A stretch of 64,000 bases of DNA from Proteles cristata cristata (GCA_017311185.1 JAESUZ010005169.1:2730501-2794500), one strand, 5' to 3'. Positions 34,040 through 47,063 are shown, counted from the stretch's first letter. Program-made: numbers and translations. Notes: generated by a model not told the origin, from the letters alone.

Positions 34040-34610
34040 AACTTTTATTTGTTGGGGAGGAGAAACCTGTATCCTTCCAGGTTCTTCTGGCTGGTCTGAG
34101 AATCAAATTGACGTGACATAGATTAACAGGAGAAAATCAAATTTAATTACGTACATACAAGGAATCCACATAAACATGAGAGATTCCAGAGCAAAATGAG
34201 GTATATATGTCGTTCTGAACTAAGGAGAAGCGGGTAGAGGCTTAAGGCTACAAAGGGAAGGAAGGCAATTCAAAGGGAGAATGGAAAAGAGTAAATGCTT
34301 GGTAAACAGACATTTGCTGAGCCATGCAGACACAATGGGACAAAGAGAGGACTTTGATCAAATCAGGCTTGCTAGGTTCCTCCCTGTCTAGCATCCCTAG
34401 TTTGTATTATACTATAGCTATTTATAGTGATATCTTGCTTCCTGGAACAAATCTTCTATCTAAATTCTTGTAGGCAGTTAGGGAGAAGGTAAAAGTCTCT
34501 TCTTAAGCCTTCTGTTTCTTAAAAATCATCAGTCTAAAGTAATCCACTTGCCAAAGAGACATATTTTACAGTGGCAAATTTTACTCTCCTACATGCTCTG
34601 TAGAAGATGT
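34040..34610. mobile_element. Possible old LTR-like repeat
   Basis: Complex sequence with retained CpGs ('gtctgagaatcaaattgacgtgacatag', 'gaggactttgatcaaatcaggcttgctaggttcctccctgtctagc') has the feel of an interspersed repeat of LTR type, but I cannot name it and see no clean TG...CA ends or duplication. Confidence 0.3.
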
Positions 34611-34926
34611 AGGAGAGAAAGATCCTGGTGGAGTTTCTTGCCCTTCCTGCATAGCTGCTCGTCTCTTTTCCAGTTATGTTCATAACAAACACTTCTTAGA
34701 ACACTACTACAATCTTTTACAAATAATGCTGCAAGCAATAGCATTGTACCTATACGATATTAGATGGATGGATAGACAGACATAAAAGTTGCTAGTATAA
34801 ACTCTAGATTCTATAAGGCATAGGCCTTTTTATAGAAATTTGATTACAGAAAGAATGTTTACACAATAAAAATTAAAATTCATTACAAGGAAAACATTTG
34901 TTTCTTAATATATAAATAATAATTGA
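34611..34926. other. Unassigned sequence
   Basis: Nothing recognised. Confidence 0.5.
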
Positions 34927-35130
34927 GGGATACCTGGTGGCTCAGTCATTTAAGTGTCCGAATTCAGCTCAGGTCTTGATCTCACAGTTTGTGAGTTTGA
35001 GCGCCACGTTGGGCTCTTTGCTGAACAGCTCAGAGCCTGGAGCCTGCTTTGGATTCTGTGTCTCATTCTTTCTCTGCCCCTCCCCCACTTATGCTCTCCC
35101 TCTGTCTCTCAAAAATAAATAAATGTAAAA
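34927..35130 (+). mobile_element. CAN-SINE, moderately diverged
   Basis: Head AGGGATACCTGGTGGCTCAG, body 'gccacgttgggctctttgctgaacagctcagagcctgg', ending TCTCAAAAATAAATAAATG. No clear duplication. Confidence 0.92.
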
Positions 35131-35690
35131 AAAAGTTTTTTAAAATAACCAAAATATATCGACCTAACTTTACACCAAGTTAATACACCAAGGTGTATAT
35201 GGATACACACACATACATAGACATATCCATTCATTAGCTCCCTTCTTAACAATGAAAATATATTTGTGTGGGAAATAGCCAGGAAGATTATAAAGCAGAT
35301 AAGTCATAGGGGAACACTTGTTCTTTAAGTTGTTTAAACATATTATTAAGCTTTACTAATTAAAACTTTCTGGTACTCAGACTGAAAGTGAATTTTATGA
35401 AGGAGAAAAATAATTTCAGAGATAGCCAGAAAATCATCCAAATGCAGACTGTGATAATATTAAAGTTTAAAATAGGTAAATGTTAGATTATTGAGTAAGT
35501 GGTGTTGCTTCAACTGTCTAACCATTAACAAAAATGGTTGCTGCATGCCTTGCAAAAACATAATTTCAAAATGCATGAAATGCTTAGATGGATAATAAAA
35601 AACTTAGAACTAATTGCTTAATGATGTCTTTATGGGTATTTTTAAGTTACATTTTTATTTCCTAAATTTTCAATGGAAACATAAGTTACT
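35131..35690. other. Unassigned AT-rich DNA
   Basis: Nothing recognised. Confidence 0.5.
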
Positions 35691-35906
35691 ATCAAAATGA
35701 TTTATTTGGAGAGAGAGTGCACACATGTGAATTGAGAGCAGGGGAGGAGGAGAGAGAGAGATAGAGAGAGAATTCCAAGCTGGCTTTGTGCCATCGGTGT
35801 GACATGGGGCTCAAATCCATGAACCGTGAGATCATGACCTGAGCTAAAAATGAGAATTGGACGCTTAAGAAACTGAGCCACCCAGGTGGCCCTGTCAAAA
35901 TGATTT
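35691..35906 (-). mobile_element. CAN-SINE
   Basis: The body is 35704-35893, with head right (GAGCCACCCAGGTGGCCC). 13-bp duplication RTCAAAATGATTT (35691-35703, 35894-35906). It lies just upstream of the RPL12 pseudogene. Confidence 0.92.
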
Positions 35907-35928
35907 TTTTAATACAATGTTAGTTTTT

Positions 35929-36546
35929 GGCTTTCCGCTCTGAGGAAGTAAAAGTGCACCTATGTTTGCTTATCTGACTCTGGGTTAACATGACACCAGC
36001 TGCCTCATCAGGCCACCTACTTTCAACTCCAATGAGATCAAAGTCTAATACTTAAGGTGCACTGGTGGGGAAGTTGCTGCCTTGTCTGCCCTGGACAGGA
36101 AGATGATTCCCTGGGATCTGTCTTTAAAAAATTGGTGATTATATCACTAAGGCAACCAGTGATTGGAAGGGTCTGAAGATTACAGTGAAACTGACCACTC
36201 AGAACAGAGAGTCCCAGATTAAGTGGTATCTTCTGCCTCTGTCCGGCTTATCAAAGCCTTCAGTGAACTGCCAAGAGGCAGAAAGAAACAGAAAAATATT
36301 AAGCATAATGGAAATACCACGTTTGATAACACTGTTAAAATTGGCCTTAATTTTTAGCCACTTGTAGCCAGAGAACTCTCTGGAACCATTGAAGAGATCC
36401 TGAAGACTGCCAAATCTGTGGGCTCAAATGTTGATCATCACCACCCTCATGACATCATTGATGACATCAATAGTGGTACAATGGAATGACCAGCTAGTTA
36501 AGAACTACAAAGAAAAATAATTCAGTAATGGACTTGACAACTAAAA
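35929..36546 (+). pseudogene. RPL12P: Processed pseudogene of ribosomal protein L12 (RPL12)
   Basis: RPL12 (uL11) is a 60S stalk-base protein of 165 residues. This intronless copy keeps part of the 5' UTR (35929-36009, including a 'gacaccagctgcctc' segment), the coding region (36010-36501) and a short 3' UTR (to about 36546, 'gacaactaaaaa'). Recognisable coding parts are FNSNEIKV, LRCTGGEV, the [13 protein letters not shown] stretch, [19 protein letters not shown] (parent ALIIKALKEPPRDRK) and [16 protein letters not shown] near the end. The start codon is AGG, a stop replaces a Val codon near 36049, a one-base loss near 36108 shifts the frame, and TGA 36487-36489 replaces a Cys near the end. 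It is non-functional. Poly-A is short and I saw no clear target duplication. Confidence 0.92.
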
Positions 36547-37069
36547 ATTTTATAGTCATAAACTTCACAAATATAGAAATAATGGAAAAATTTTGTGTTG
36601 ATTCTGTTGGAGCTGCACTTAAGAATAATCAAGTTGTCCACACAGGGCAGATTAAATGTAGTGAGATAATTAATGTGTAATCATTTTAAAGACTATAAAA
36701 TTCTGTACAAATGTTAGTCACTAGTTACACACATATTAATGGGGTAGGTGGGAAAGAACAGAAAAAAAAAAAAAAAGACTAGTATAGTTCAGAAGGTTAT
36801 TAGAGTAATCCAGGTAAGTACTAGCCAAGTCTGAGACAGAATGGCTTCAATGGTACCGTGAAATACAATGATTTATTATATTTCAGTCAGATGCATAGAG
36901 CCATCATAAGTAATATTGAGTGACTCATCTAGTAATATATTTCTAAATATCCCCATGCTCACTCAGTTCCAATACTACCGAATTCTGGAGTGCCTGTTGC
37001 ATCTGGATTTTTAGATCAGCTGAGTTAGAACTTTGGAGTTCTGGATGTTAATCCAGATTCAAAGAAATT
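36547..37069. other. Unassigned sequence
   Basis: An A16 run at about 36760-36776 and otherwise nothing named. Confidence 0.5.
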
Positions 37070-37088
37070 ATCATCATCATCATCATCA
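37070..37088. repeat. (ATC)n short microsatellite
   Basis: Six ATC units, adjoining a MIR. Confidence 0.93.
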
Positions 37089-37216
37089 GTGCCAGGTATA
37101 ATTTTTAAGCAATTCATAGATCTTAATTCACTTCTTCCTTATAAAACTTTAGTATGGTATTCTACCCTATCATACAGATAATAGGACTAAGGTACAGAAG
37201 AATCACATAAATTACT
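37085..37216 (+). mobile_element. MIR fragment
   Basis: 'cagtgccaggtataatttttaagcaattcatag...ataggactaaggtacagaagaatcacataaattac' follows the MIR core on the + strand. Confidence 0.6.
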
Positions 37217-39559
37217 CAAAAAAAAAAAAAAGTCCAAAACAAAACAAAACCCACAGCAGTTATATGACAGGGGCAGGCAGGCTAGCTCTTAGAATCAGAC
37301 TATGACTGGGCTATTGTTCCTGAGGAGGTTATTGTACTAGGCATATTCCTTTTCTGACATCTCTCAAAATGGCTGGGCCAATACTCAGGTATCTTACAAA
37401 TTCCATTTTACTTAGACTTAATGATTTCCCTGTTTCCAATCATTCCTTACTTCTCCTTACCCTATAATCCAACTTTACACTATGTCTTCTTAAATGCTGA
37501 CCACTGACACTTGGAATTTTTCTTGTCTATGTTATTTAATACATGATTCCTCAAAAAATATTTTTTTTCTGCCTCGAACATGACTATAGTATCCTTGGAC
37601 CAACGAAGACAAGATTAGTTGGGAAATTTATCATGATTCAAAATTACCTACTAAAATATCTAATGGAAAAATCTATTGTGAATTTAGAATGACCACCTCA
37701 GTCCAGACCAAGTTTGGTATTATACAAGCATTACATCATTTCTCCATTAGATAGCTTAACTTAGAACAAAAGCCAACATAGAGCCTGTTGGACCTACTGA
37801 CTTGAAATCTTGTCGATGTTATATCTAGTCACCCATAATAAATGTATGGGTGCTCTAAAGCTAGATAGGAAGATAGCTGTATCAGGCCATAGTGATAATA
37901 GTTTGTAAAAAAAAAAAAAAAAAAGTCAATAAGTAAGTGAACAGATATTTAAAGCGTAAGACATTTTAGCAAGTTTATATTTAGATCAATTTCAATACTA
38001 ACAGTACTCAACTTGAAATAGACTGGAAAGCAATTAGAAAGACATATGAAAATGGGAAGGAAAATTAGTAGATGAGGTATATGGTACTACTTTTTCACAA
38101 CCGATAAAACCTTGCCTAAGGGCCTATGTCATTAATGTACATCTTCTCTTGAACTCACTATTCACATGATTTTAGTTTTATATCTTTTTAAATTAATAAT
38201 TTCATAAATTATTGTATTGTCAATATCTATAAAATTATCATTAACTGAAGACACTTTATGAATTGTAAACCATTTGAAGAAGGTATGCAAATCTTCTCTA
38301 TAGATTTTAACCTGAAGATTACAGAAGTGAGTTTTCACAATGTAGGGTACAGAGGCTCAAAGGGAACTTAGACAATTACCAAAGAAGGAAAAAAATCATT
38401 TGGAAAATCAAAAGCAAAACAAAAGCCTGTATTGTAAACATTTTAAACTTTAAATACAATAGTAATGAATTTATAATGCACACTTACTTTAATTATGTTA
38501 AGCCTAAATATTTCATAATGGGATAAGGTTTCTAATATTTAAACAGATGTACATAAAGAACATAACAATATAATCTTTTAAGAAAAACTTTATAATTTTG
38601 TCATTGATAGTTTTGGTAATGATGATAATAATAAATATTTAAGTTTGATAATCAAAACCAATCTCCAGATTTAAACATGGATACATATACTTTGTGTGAA
38701 TGTTAGTGCTCTTTTTTGTGAAAAGAAGTCTCTATTTTACATCTTGTTTGTTTTAGCACACTGCTAATAAGACACTTCACAAATACCTGAAACCATGTAA
38801 AGCAAAGTAATATGAAAATGAAGGTTTTCTGTTAAAGCCAGGACTCATCTCTACAATCAAAAATAATTTTCCATACACTGAATTGTGAAAACAATGTCAC
38901 AAAGAGGAAAAATAAACATACTATTTTTTTTTAATTCATAAGAAGAGTAAACAAATTGACTTTTCCTGGGCCAGAACTACTCTAATAATCTCTCCTTATA
39001 ATTAGTTCTGTCTATCAGGTTAAGAAGAGAAATCTGCATTCTTACTGACATTGAAAAATATGGTAAATTAGCTAATTTCTTAATTGCCAAATTAGCATCT
39101 TACTTGATGAAAATAACTCATTTCAAAGTAAAGTAATTCACTTAAAGACAAAATTTACCCATGGAAAAGCTCAGAGGAACAATTGATGTATGGTATTTTA
39201 TTTCCATTTGCACATGTCTCCATGTATAAAATCAACTCTTGAGGAAGTCTTGGTTCAAAGAATCTATCAATAAGAAGAGTTTGTAGACAAGAACTATGTT
39301 GTTGGTTTTAGGGGAGAAAATCCCAGCATATTTTGATTATCTTTCCTCTACTTTTGTCAGTAGATTATTCTTATAAGGCTTTCTCATATATTTTTTATTC
39401 ACAGCCAACAATAATCATGCCAACACTCTACATACATTACATATTTATACAAATGTATTCATTGTAAAATGTGCTTTCAGCATATGACTACTCCATGTGA
39501 CTTCCATCTAGTTAATCATATGCTTTGAGTTCAGCATTTCCAGGTCTCTTTCCTTCATC
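37217..39559. other. AT-rich DNA, nothing recognised
   Basis: 2.3 kb with A runs at about 37219-37231 and 37907-37924. No gene and no repeat I can name. Confidence 0.5.
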
Positions 39560-39960
39560 ATTCCTATAAATTCATATAGAAGCTTTTCCAATTTTATCTG
39601 CAGGTACTTTCCCAGTCAGCATGCTTCTCTGCAGAATCATCATCCCAACCCAAGTGCAAATCACCATCAATCTCTTGGCTAGATTACTCCACTAATTTTT
39701 CCAAACGCCCCATCTTCAGATAACTTCTCTACCTCTCTTCCAATCTTTTGCTCAGATTGCAGCCTAAACACTATTTGCAAAATGTAAGTCTGATGTCATC
39801 CTTCTCTTTTCCATATGTAACACTTAAAGACGTGTCTAGTATGGGGCTGCACTTTCCAAAAGATCAATTCTCATTTAGCACTCACACTGCTCTGAACACA
39901 AGCCATAAAAATGCATGCCAGATTGATAGAAACATCGACAGGTATGAACCAGGATTGTAA
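39560..39960 (+). mobile_element. Possible L2 fragment
   Basis: 'cttctctacctctcttccaatcttttgctcagattgcagcctaaacac' weakly resembles an L2 ORF2/3' region. Weak match only. Confidence 0.3.
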
Positions 39961-41104
39961 GAGAATCAGTGAGGATGAACATTTAGTTGGCTCTATCTAG
40001 GAAAGATGGACTCACAATGACAGAATTTTTTAAAACAGAAAACAATTGTTTAAAATGGACTCAAATCACATCCTCTCCGGAGTCTACAACTTGGTTGTCC
40101 TACACAAAATATGACATTTAAAAAAAAAAATAAGCCTCCAAACACCAATACTTCCACCGACATTAACAGTATCCCTTCCAGCATAATGTTACTTACCCTT
40201 AGACAAATGATAATTCTCTCACTGCCTTTGGAAAATGGAGAAAGCAAAGGTCTCCAAAGTTACTACATTCATCTCAAAGTCCTAATCACTTGAAAGTTGC
40301 TCAATCCTTTATAACATGACTATATTTACTTGATATTTTATAATTTAGGAAGTAAACTGAAATTTTAACTGTGACCTACAATGCTTAGAGAAAAATAAGA
40401 GAAAAAATTTAATGCATATAATACATATGCATAATATAAATATAAAGCCATATTTAGTATGTACATTATATAAATTAAGGTGTATGTGTATACACAAATT
40501 ACACTATACACATGATAGAAGAAGGAAAATCACAGAGTTAAATTCTTTAGTTCTTGTTTCTGCAGTTATTCATGAAGCTATCATTGGGCTTTATGATTTT
40601 CCTCCTCTACTACCCACTTTATATTTCTTTCTTACTTGGAATTCTTTCATTGGGATTCCTTAGCTTGGTGAATAATCAAACCTTATTCTTAAGAGATCTG
40701 ATAACTTGGTGATGATTTTTACTATATACTTCCAGTAACTTTACCAGATATGGTAATATTAGGAGGTATCTCAGGAATCCACAGGGTCTCATTAATAGTC
40801 CTCTCTGCCCTCTTTGTGAAAGAGTGATACTCTTTGCCCTTAATAGTGATAATCAAATACCCAAGGTAGCACAAGACTCCCCTTTGTTACCTTTTCTAGC
40901 AGTCGCATGAGGAGACTGAAGTAACCAGAGACAGATTCACTTCCAATTTAGTGGAAGTGATGTGGTATTCATCAGTGGAATCAGAATCTTCCAGCATTTT
41001 TTGTTTCATTTACATTAACAGAGTTTTACTTGATCCTTCTTTCTATGGGTTTCCTATGCTCTACTATTCCCATTCTTCTGTAAAAATAAATGTTTCAAAG
41101 CAGA
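39961..41104. other. Unassigned sequence, maybe an ERVL-type relic at 40760-41000
   Basis: The part 40760-41000 is more complex ('gcaagactcccctttgttacc'-like sequence, 'accagagacagattcacttcc') and could be an old ERVL/LTR relic. I cannot support a firm call. The rest is AT-rich. Confidence 0.35.
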
Positions 41105-41335
41105 ATAAAAATACTTAAAATTTATTAGTACTGACAATATAGTAGGCACTTTTCTAAGCATTAAATATTAGCTCATTTTAGCCTCCAAATGATTCTGTAA
41201 GATAAGTATTATTACTACCCTAATTTTAAAATGAGCAAACAGAGGCATACAGAGGTTGTTCCTTGCCATAAATTAATAAATCCTAGTGGCAAGGCTGAGA
41301 TTGGAATCTGTGCTTTCAATTTAATCATAAAAATA
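41105..41335 (+). mobile_element. MIR element, nearly full length
   Basis: 'tatagtaggcacttttctaagcattaaatattagctcattttagcctccaaatgattctgtaagataagtattattactaccc' is the MIR core, followed by 'aaacagaggcatacagaggtt' and 'agtggcaaggctgagattggaatctg'. Confidence 0.88.
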
Positions 41336-41339
41336 CCTC

Positions 41340-41830
41340 TGATTTGGACTGTTCAATGATGCCCTATCTCTTTCTGGATAACATCCAAACACCTTAACAT
41401 GACTTACAAAGATGCTTCTCTAGTAATATACTTTGGCATCCTTCATATACCACATTACAGATGTACTGAAATATTTTTATCTTCATGAAGGTTTCCAGAG
41501 TCTTGGTTGATTCTGTGTCTTTACATAGCTATTTCTCTCTTCCTAAGACAAATCTCTTTATATCTTAGCTTAAATGGCTTACTTGAAGAGGTAACTCACC
41601 TTAGATATATGATATAAACTATTATTAAACATCTGATATATCTCCTATTGTACCACTCAGAAGCCGTACTGTAATTATATGTTTGTCTTTCCATAAGGCT
41701 GTGTAGTTTGTGTCTATAGGTACCATCTATATCATAGTTTATTCCCACAACTTAGTAGAAGCATAGACACAGAGTACAAAATCACTAGACATTAACGGAA
41801 TAGATCAATGAACAAATAGATGTATAGATA
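41340..41830 (+). mobile_element. L2 3'-region fragment
   Basis: 'ataacatccaaacaccttaacatgacttacaaagatg...', 'tatcttagcttaaatggcttacttgaagaggtaactcacc' and a closing 'cttagtagaagcatagacacagagtac' follow the L2 3' end. It abuts the MIR. Confidence 0.6.
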
Positions 41831-43199
41831 GAATTCGTCAAATTTGTTTACTATTATATATAAAATACTATGTATTAGATAACAAGGTACTTTATATCAT
41901 ATATGATTATAATATGTTCTATGTTATATTTATATTATATTTTTGTAGATATATATAGATTATAAATGACATTTGTAAATTTGACTTCTTGACAGCTGTA
42001 AATATATCAGAAGTTATACCATAAGCCACACCCAAGGGTGACACAATTAATGTGAAATCCTATTTCTAAATGCTGTTAATGTACATTTTGGTATTTCATT
42101 TTTCAGCCTTGTGTATATATAGAACTGTGTCAGGTATCATAATGGTTTGAAAGTATAAATCACAATCTTTATTTTTTAAGGATTTGCTGGGAAGCCATGA
42201 TGAAAATGCAAACTATAGAAAAGCATTAATTGCATCTAATAAGGGATACAGAGGATAAATGCAGGTAAACTTCTGAGAATCAAAAGGAAGACCTGCAATG
42301 AACAAGAAAGCCTTCAGAAAGATAAATTTGGCTGGAACTGGGGAACTGGTAAGAACGTATTGGGTAACGTAGAAGGAGTAACACAAACAAGTATGGGAAA
42401 CATGTAGACTATCAAGCTTTGTAAATATGCTGCAGGAGATGGAATATTTTTAAACCAGGAACAAACACAAGTACACCTGACATAGACTGGGCAGACAAAG
42501 GAAGTGCAGTCCTTGTGATGACAGTGTCAGGCAGCAGCTAACCAAAAGCTTTCTTATTTTTTCTCAGTACAAAAAACACTGGGCCATCCCCCAATAAACT
42601 GGACCAATTCAAATTATTCTATCATATCTAATTAGAAACAGCCACAAAGTCAAGGGAAAAAGTCAGCTAAAATAATGTATTTTCTTTACAAATTGATCAT
42701 AGTTGACCTTTTTATTGCAGATAAGCACAAGAGGGCTCACTGATAAAATTCTTCCAATTTTTATAATACTATTGCGTTAAAATAAATGAATATTATATCC
42801 ATAAATAAACAAATTTTATAAGACATCATTTAACCTAGGTCAATTTTTGTGCATATGAAAATTAATTGATTTGTCATTTCCAACTTAGGAAGACCTAGGG
42901 CACCTCTGCAGTAGAATCTCAACTCTGACCAACTACACTGTCTATCTTCTGGTAAACTAGAGTCTTTCTTCTCATGGGCTTGTAAAATAGAATAATGATG
43001 AACTGGCTGGAGGCTTTTAGTGAAAGTGATCTGTTTATACATCCTATGCAAGCATTGACCAGTTAATTATTTTTAAATTGTCTCTTCTTCAGACTCTCCT
43101 TTTCAAAAATTGTTTAAATTAAATGAAGTAGAAAGAGTTGAGACACTTGCTTAAGTGAAACTATTATGTTTCCCCTTAAGTAAATAATAAATGTTTCCT
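41831..43199. other. Unassigned AT-rich DNA
   Basis: A very AT-rich stretch at about 41855-41970. 42170-42545 is purine-rich and unassigned. No gene. Confidence 0.5.
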
Positions 43200-43443
43200 A
43201 GGAATCCTTAAAACTTTTTTTTTAAAGTTTATTTATTTACTTTGAGAGACTCAGACAGTGCAAGTGGAGGGGGAGAGGGGCAGAGAAAGGAAGAGAGAGA
43301 GAATCATAAGCAGGCTCTGCATGGTCACCGCAGAGCCCAACGTAAGGGATGGAATCCACAAACCATGAGATCATGACCTGAGCCAAAACCAAGAATCAGA
43401 TGCTTAAACAATTGAGTCACCCAGGCACCCCAGGAATCTTTAA
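43200..43443 (-). mobile_element. CAN-SINE
   Basis: The body is 43212-43431, with head right (GAGTCACCCAGGCACCCC). 12-bp duplication AGGAATCYTTAA (43200-43211, 43432-43443). Confidence 0.93.
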
Positions 43444-44479
43444 TAAGTTAACATGATATATAATTATAGAATTAAAACAAAATATTTTGATCATTTGGTC
43501 CATTATTAGGTAATTGGTAATAGGTAATTTTCTTGGTAAATTCTTACCTTCATTGGAAAAATACTTTCTCAAATTTTTACCATTCTTGATAATATTTACT
43601 AGACAGAAAAAATTCAAATCAGATTGTTAGCTTTTGTATGAGTCTCAAAATCACATGATTTGAATCAAAACAAGTAAAGAAATACTTTGCAAAAACACTT
43701 TTTGTTCTTTATATAGTAACTAATCATAATCCTGCTTGCAGCTCCAAACACACATAGCCCAACAGAAATTAACAAGTGAGTTTGCTAGCCAAAAAGATTC
43801 CTGTAGCTGGATTTTTAATAGAAAATACAAATTAAACACACTCAGTGGCTTCTAATTCAAGATTGTGAACTAAACTCATGCCTCAACTCCTTATGATGAA
43901 CACCTTTAATTTTCTGTAAAGAAATACAAAGGAAATTAACTCAAAGGAGCAAGAAGCAGTGGAGGAGAGCAATAATGGACAAGAGTTTTCAGTGCATTTC
44001 TAGGAAAGAGGAAGGTCAAAGGATGTTAATTAATGGCACTACATAGAGGAAGCTCCAGGCTGCAGCTGAGATGGAAACTCCTCCATATTACAGGAAGAAA
44101 CCAAGAAGCAAACTACAAAGTTTAGTGAGAGGTAGAAAACAAGTTATAGAGATGGATATTATTATCACAAACATTCCTTATTTTCAGGTATAAAGGTAAA
44201 AATATCCCTTTCATCATTCCAAGTTTGATCACCTTTGGAATGTGACTATATGAGAACTATGCAAGGCTAACTATAAAATGTTTTATTGAGAAGAATAATA
44301 ATGGTGAATTTGCATTGGCCAATATGAAACCACTCTAAAGTCATAATATTTAAATCAGCTTGATACTGTCTCAGACAAGGTCAGATCTATATTGTAATAA
44401 TATGAAACAAGAATCTCTTAAGTAAGGAAAGTACAGTAACATATGCTGAATGTTATTTCATTGGCAGATTCAATCATAA
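43444..44479. other. Unassigned sequence
   Basis: Nothing recognised. Confidence 0.5.
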
Positions 44480-45335
44480 AATTCAAAAATACATTTAAAT
44501 ATGTCCAGATATGCTTACACCTTTCTGAATTTCTACAGGTATTCGTTTGTTGACTTAATCTGCCTATTTCAGAAAGGGGTTTGTTCAATATGCCCATTGA
44601 AATTACCCATTGTCCTTTTATATCTCTAATAGTTTCATCATTATAGTTTAGGGTCAATATAGGTTTCTGGTGTTAATTATGTCAGGCTGTATCTTTAATC
44701 TTATTAAAATGCAATTCCTATTTCAGTTTGAAATTATTATGTGCAGTGTTTTCAACATTAACCTCATAAATACTACTTTTGCTGATGTTGAAATTTGCCT
44801 AAAATATCCTTGTTGACTGCTTTTATTAAAATTCCCTTAGCTGTTTTACTTTTTTTCTGTTTATCTATTTTAGTGAAAGGAAAGAAAATTCATTCATTCA
44901 AACATTATGATTCTTCTATTTTTGGAATTCTTAACATTTGCTTTAAATTCACCAACTGAACCCTATGCAATTATTTAGACATAATTATGTGTTTTTGTAC
45001 TTACTTGGATTCTCACGTTTCTTTTATTCACATCTTTTCTTAAATTTAAGCTTTTTTTTTTTTCAGAAAAGATACATGGTATATTACTCTATAAATCCCC
45101 ACGTGTGAAGCATATACTTATATTGTCTAACTACAGATCAAAGGTTGCCCAACTATAGGATGCTAAGTAAAAGTATTTATTCTTTGAGTTTGAATGTAGT
45201 GATCCACTACTTTCAGTATCATGTATCTCAGTTAAACGGCTGAAAACAACCACAACCTAATTCCTTTGTAAATATATTCCTCTTTTGTCAAGTTATAGGA
45301 AACAGTACTTCTACTATTTATCTGTTTTTGAGGGT
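44480..45335 (-). mobile_element. Possible ancient L1 endonuclease-region fragment
   Basis: T-rich text such as 'ggggtttgttcaatatgcccattgaaattacccattgtccttttatatctct' recalls antisense L1M ORF2. Highly diverged; boundaries are guesses. Confidence 0.3.
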
Positions 45336-45344
45336 TTTTTTGTG

Positions 45345-45532
45345 TTTTTGTTTTTTTTTTAATTTTGAGAGAGAGAGCACAAGCAGGGGAGGACGAGAGA
45401 GAGAATCTCAAGCAGGCTCCACACTGTCAGCACAGAGCCCTGTGCAGAGCTCTAACTCACAAACTGTGACACCATGACCTAAGTCCAAATGTGGAGTCAG
45501 TGGCTTAACCGACTCAGCCACTCAGGTGTCCC
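45345..45532 (-). mobile_element. CAN-SINE
   Basis: GA tract at about 45367-45376, body 'ctcaagcaggctccacactgtcagcacagagccc', head right (CAGCCACTCAGGTGTCCC). No secure duplication. Confidence 0.9.
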
Positions 45533-46599
45533 TTTATCTTTGAGTTCAATGTTTATTTGCACATATTAATGTGTTGGCTTCACAGTAATGATAATTTTGA
45601 AACACTTTGGCCTCTTTCCATGATTTTTTCCTCAGGTTATGGCATAACTTCTTCAGTTATGCTTTTGTATTTGTGCATGTGTGTTGTCTCTTCTCATTGA
45701 CTTGCTAATAACTAAAAAATGGATATGGATATTGAAAACACTGGATCAACTGTTGGCCTCAAACTTTCATAATGTTTATCTTTTTGTTGTATTAAGCAAG
45801 CTTATGGGAGAAGGCCTTAACTTTTTTGTATGATTAACACGGTAACTATTTTTTTGCTCTTGCATTTGTCAATCCATATCCTAAATATTATTAACATTTA
45901 CCTAATTGAGCTTGCTGTTTCAAAGAGAGTTCTCCCTTCTTTCTCTGTCTCTGTCAGTATCTCTCTCACTATTGGTTCTTTTGTTTCAAATACACAGAAT
46001 CTCTTCTGTTTTCCCCTAAGGCTAGTGACTTAAAGCTGGTTTTGTTGTTGTTGTTAAAAAATTTTTTTTTTTGTCTTGCTTTTTGCTTTGATGATAGTTC
46101 CTCTTTAGTTAGCAGTCCCAATTTTGTTGATCATTAAAAGCTGTAATCCTTATTGCCTGCATATCCATATACACTCAGACATGTGACTTGGTTATGATTT
46201 TTCATGAGTAAAATAAAAGTCACAGAGTGCTGATGTTAATTTTGGAAGCTAGGGCTATGGTAGCGAGTAAGGGTGTTAAGTCAGGCCACTTTAAACTAGT
46301 GGGGAAAGAAAAGCTCGCCTTCGTTTTTAAAAGAGGCTTCAGGTCAACATTTAAAAATCTCTGTGTTTTTAACATACTGTAAGACACACAAACAAAATAA
46401 AACTTCACAAACCAAACAGCACAGCCCTATCAATTACCACAACATTGTATCTATTAGTCACTATGCAGGTTAAAAGAAAGATCCCGCAAGCGCCTCTTAG
46501 GTTCTCCTTAAAACTCCATTCCATCCAATCCAAAATAATTACTATCTCAACATACCGTGAATTCATATGTATATATATGAATATATTTTAAAGAACAAT
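45533..46599. other. Unassigned sequence
   Basis: No gene or repeat recognised. The part 46210-46520 keeps a few CpGs and adjoins the CpG-rich patch. Confidence 0.45.
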
Positions 46600-47063
46600 A
46601 CCTTAACGATGGCCCAGAGGATAGCAGTGTCCAGGATGGGGAGCCCACAAACTAAAGGCGTTTTGGGGGTGCTGCAGCCTTGGACCTCGGACTTCGGCAG
46701 AAGGAGGAAGGCAGCCGAGACATCCTGCACGGAAGCTGGGGAAGCTGTTGGAAGGCTGTAAATTACTGGCCGGAGCAGGCGCAGTTCACGTTCCGGGTCT
46801 GGTTTCCGGAGGTCCGCAGGTGCGGGTGTTTGGGTCAGAGCGCTTTCGGGCACCTGATGTGGTGTCTTGGATTAGGCTCTTGCTGCGCTTTTATTTGGGG
46901 AAGAGCGGGGTTGAAGATTCCAGGAGCACTGAGAATTGCAACATAGATAGTATGAACCGAGCTCCTTACAAAGGAGTCTGGAAGGAAGGTCGTTTGGCAC
47001 CAACGTGTTTTTGCACCCTAAATTAAAAAACAAAAGAAAAAAGAAAAAGAAAAAAAGAGAAAG
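46600..47063. other. CpG-rich patch with A-rich end, possible retrocopy or promoter
   Basis: About 20 CpGs lie between 46600 and 47010 in otherwise CpG-poor DNA. GC-rich words include CCGGAGCAGGCGCAG and CCGGAGGTCCGCAGGTGCGG. A + strand donor-like CAG|GTGCGG lies at 46819/46820 and a - strand donor-like AAG|GTATTG at 46602/46601. The patch is followed by an A-rich, interrupted tail (47023-47063) on the + strand, as a retrocopy might have. Open frames on both strands (46563-46853 -, 46680-47026 +) have no recognised motif. It could be a promoter or exon of an unannotated transcript, or a retrocopy of an unknown RNA. Confidence 0.4.

Noticed and set aside
46563..46853. Protein-coding first exon on the - strand of the CpG patch
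   Set aside because: No ATG start, no domain, and open frames also exist on the other strand; kept only as a finding about the patch.
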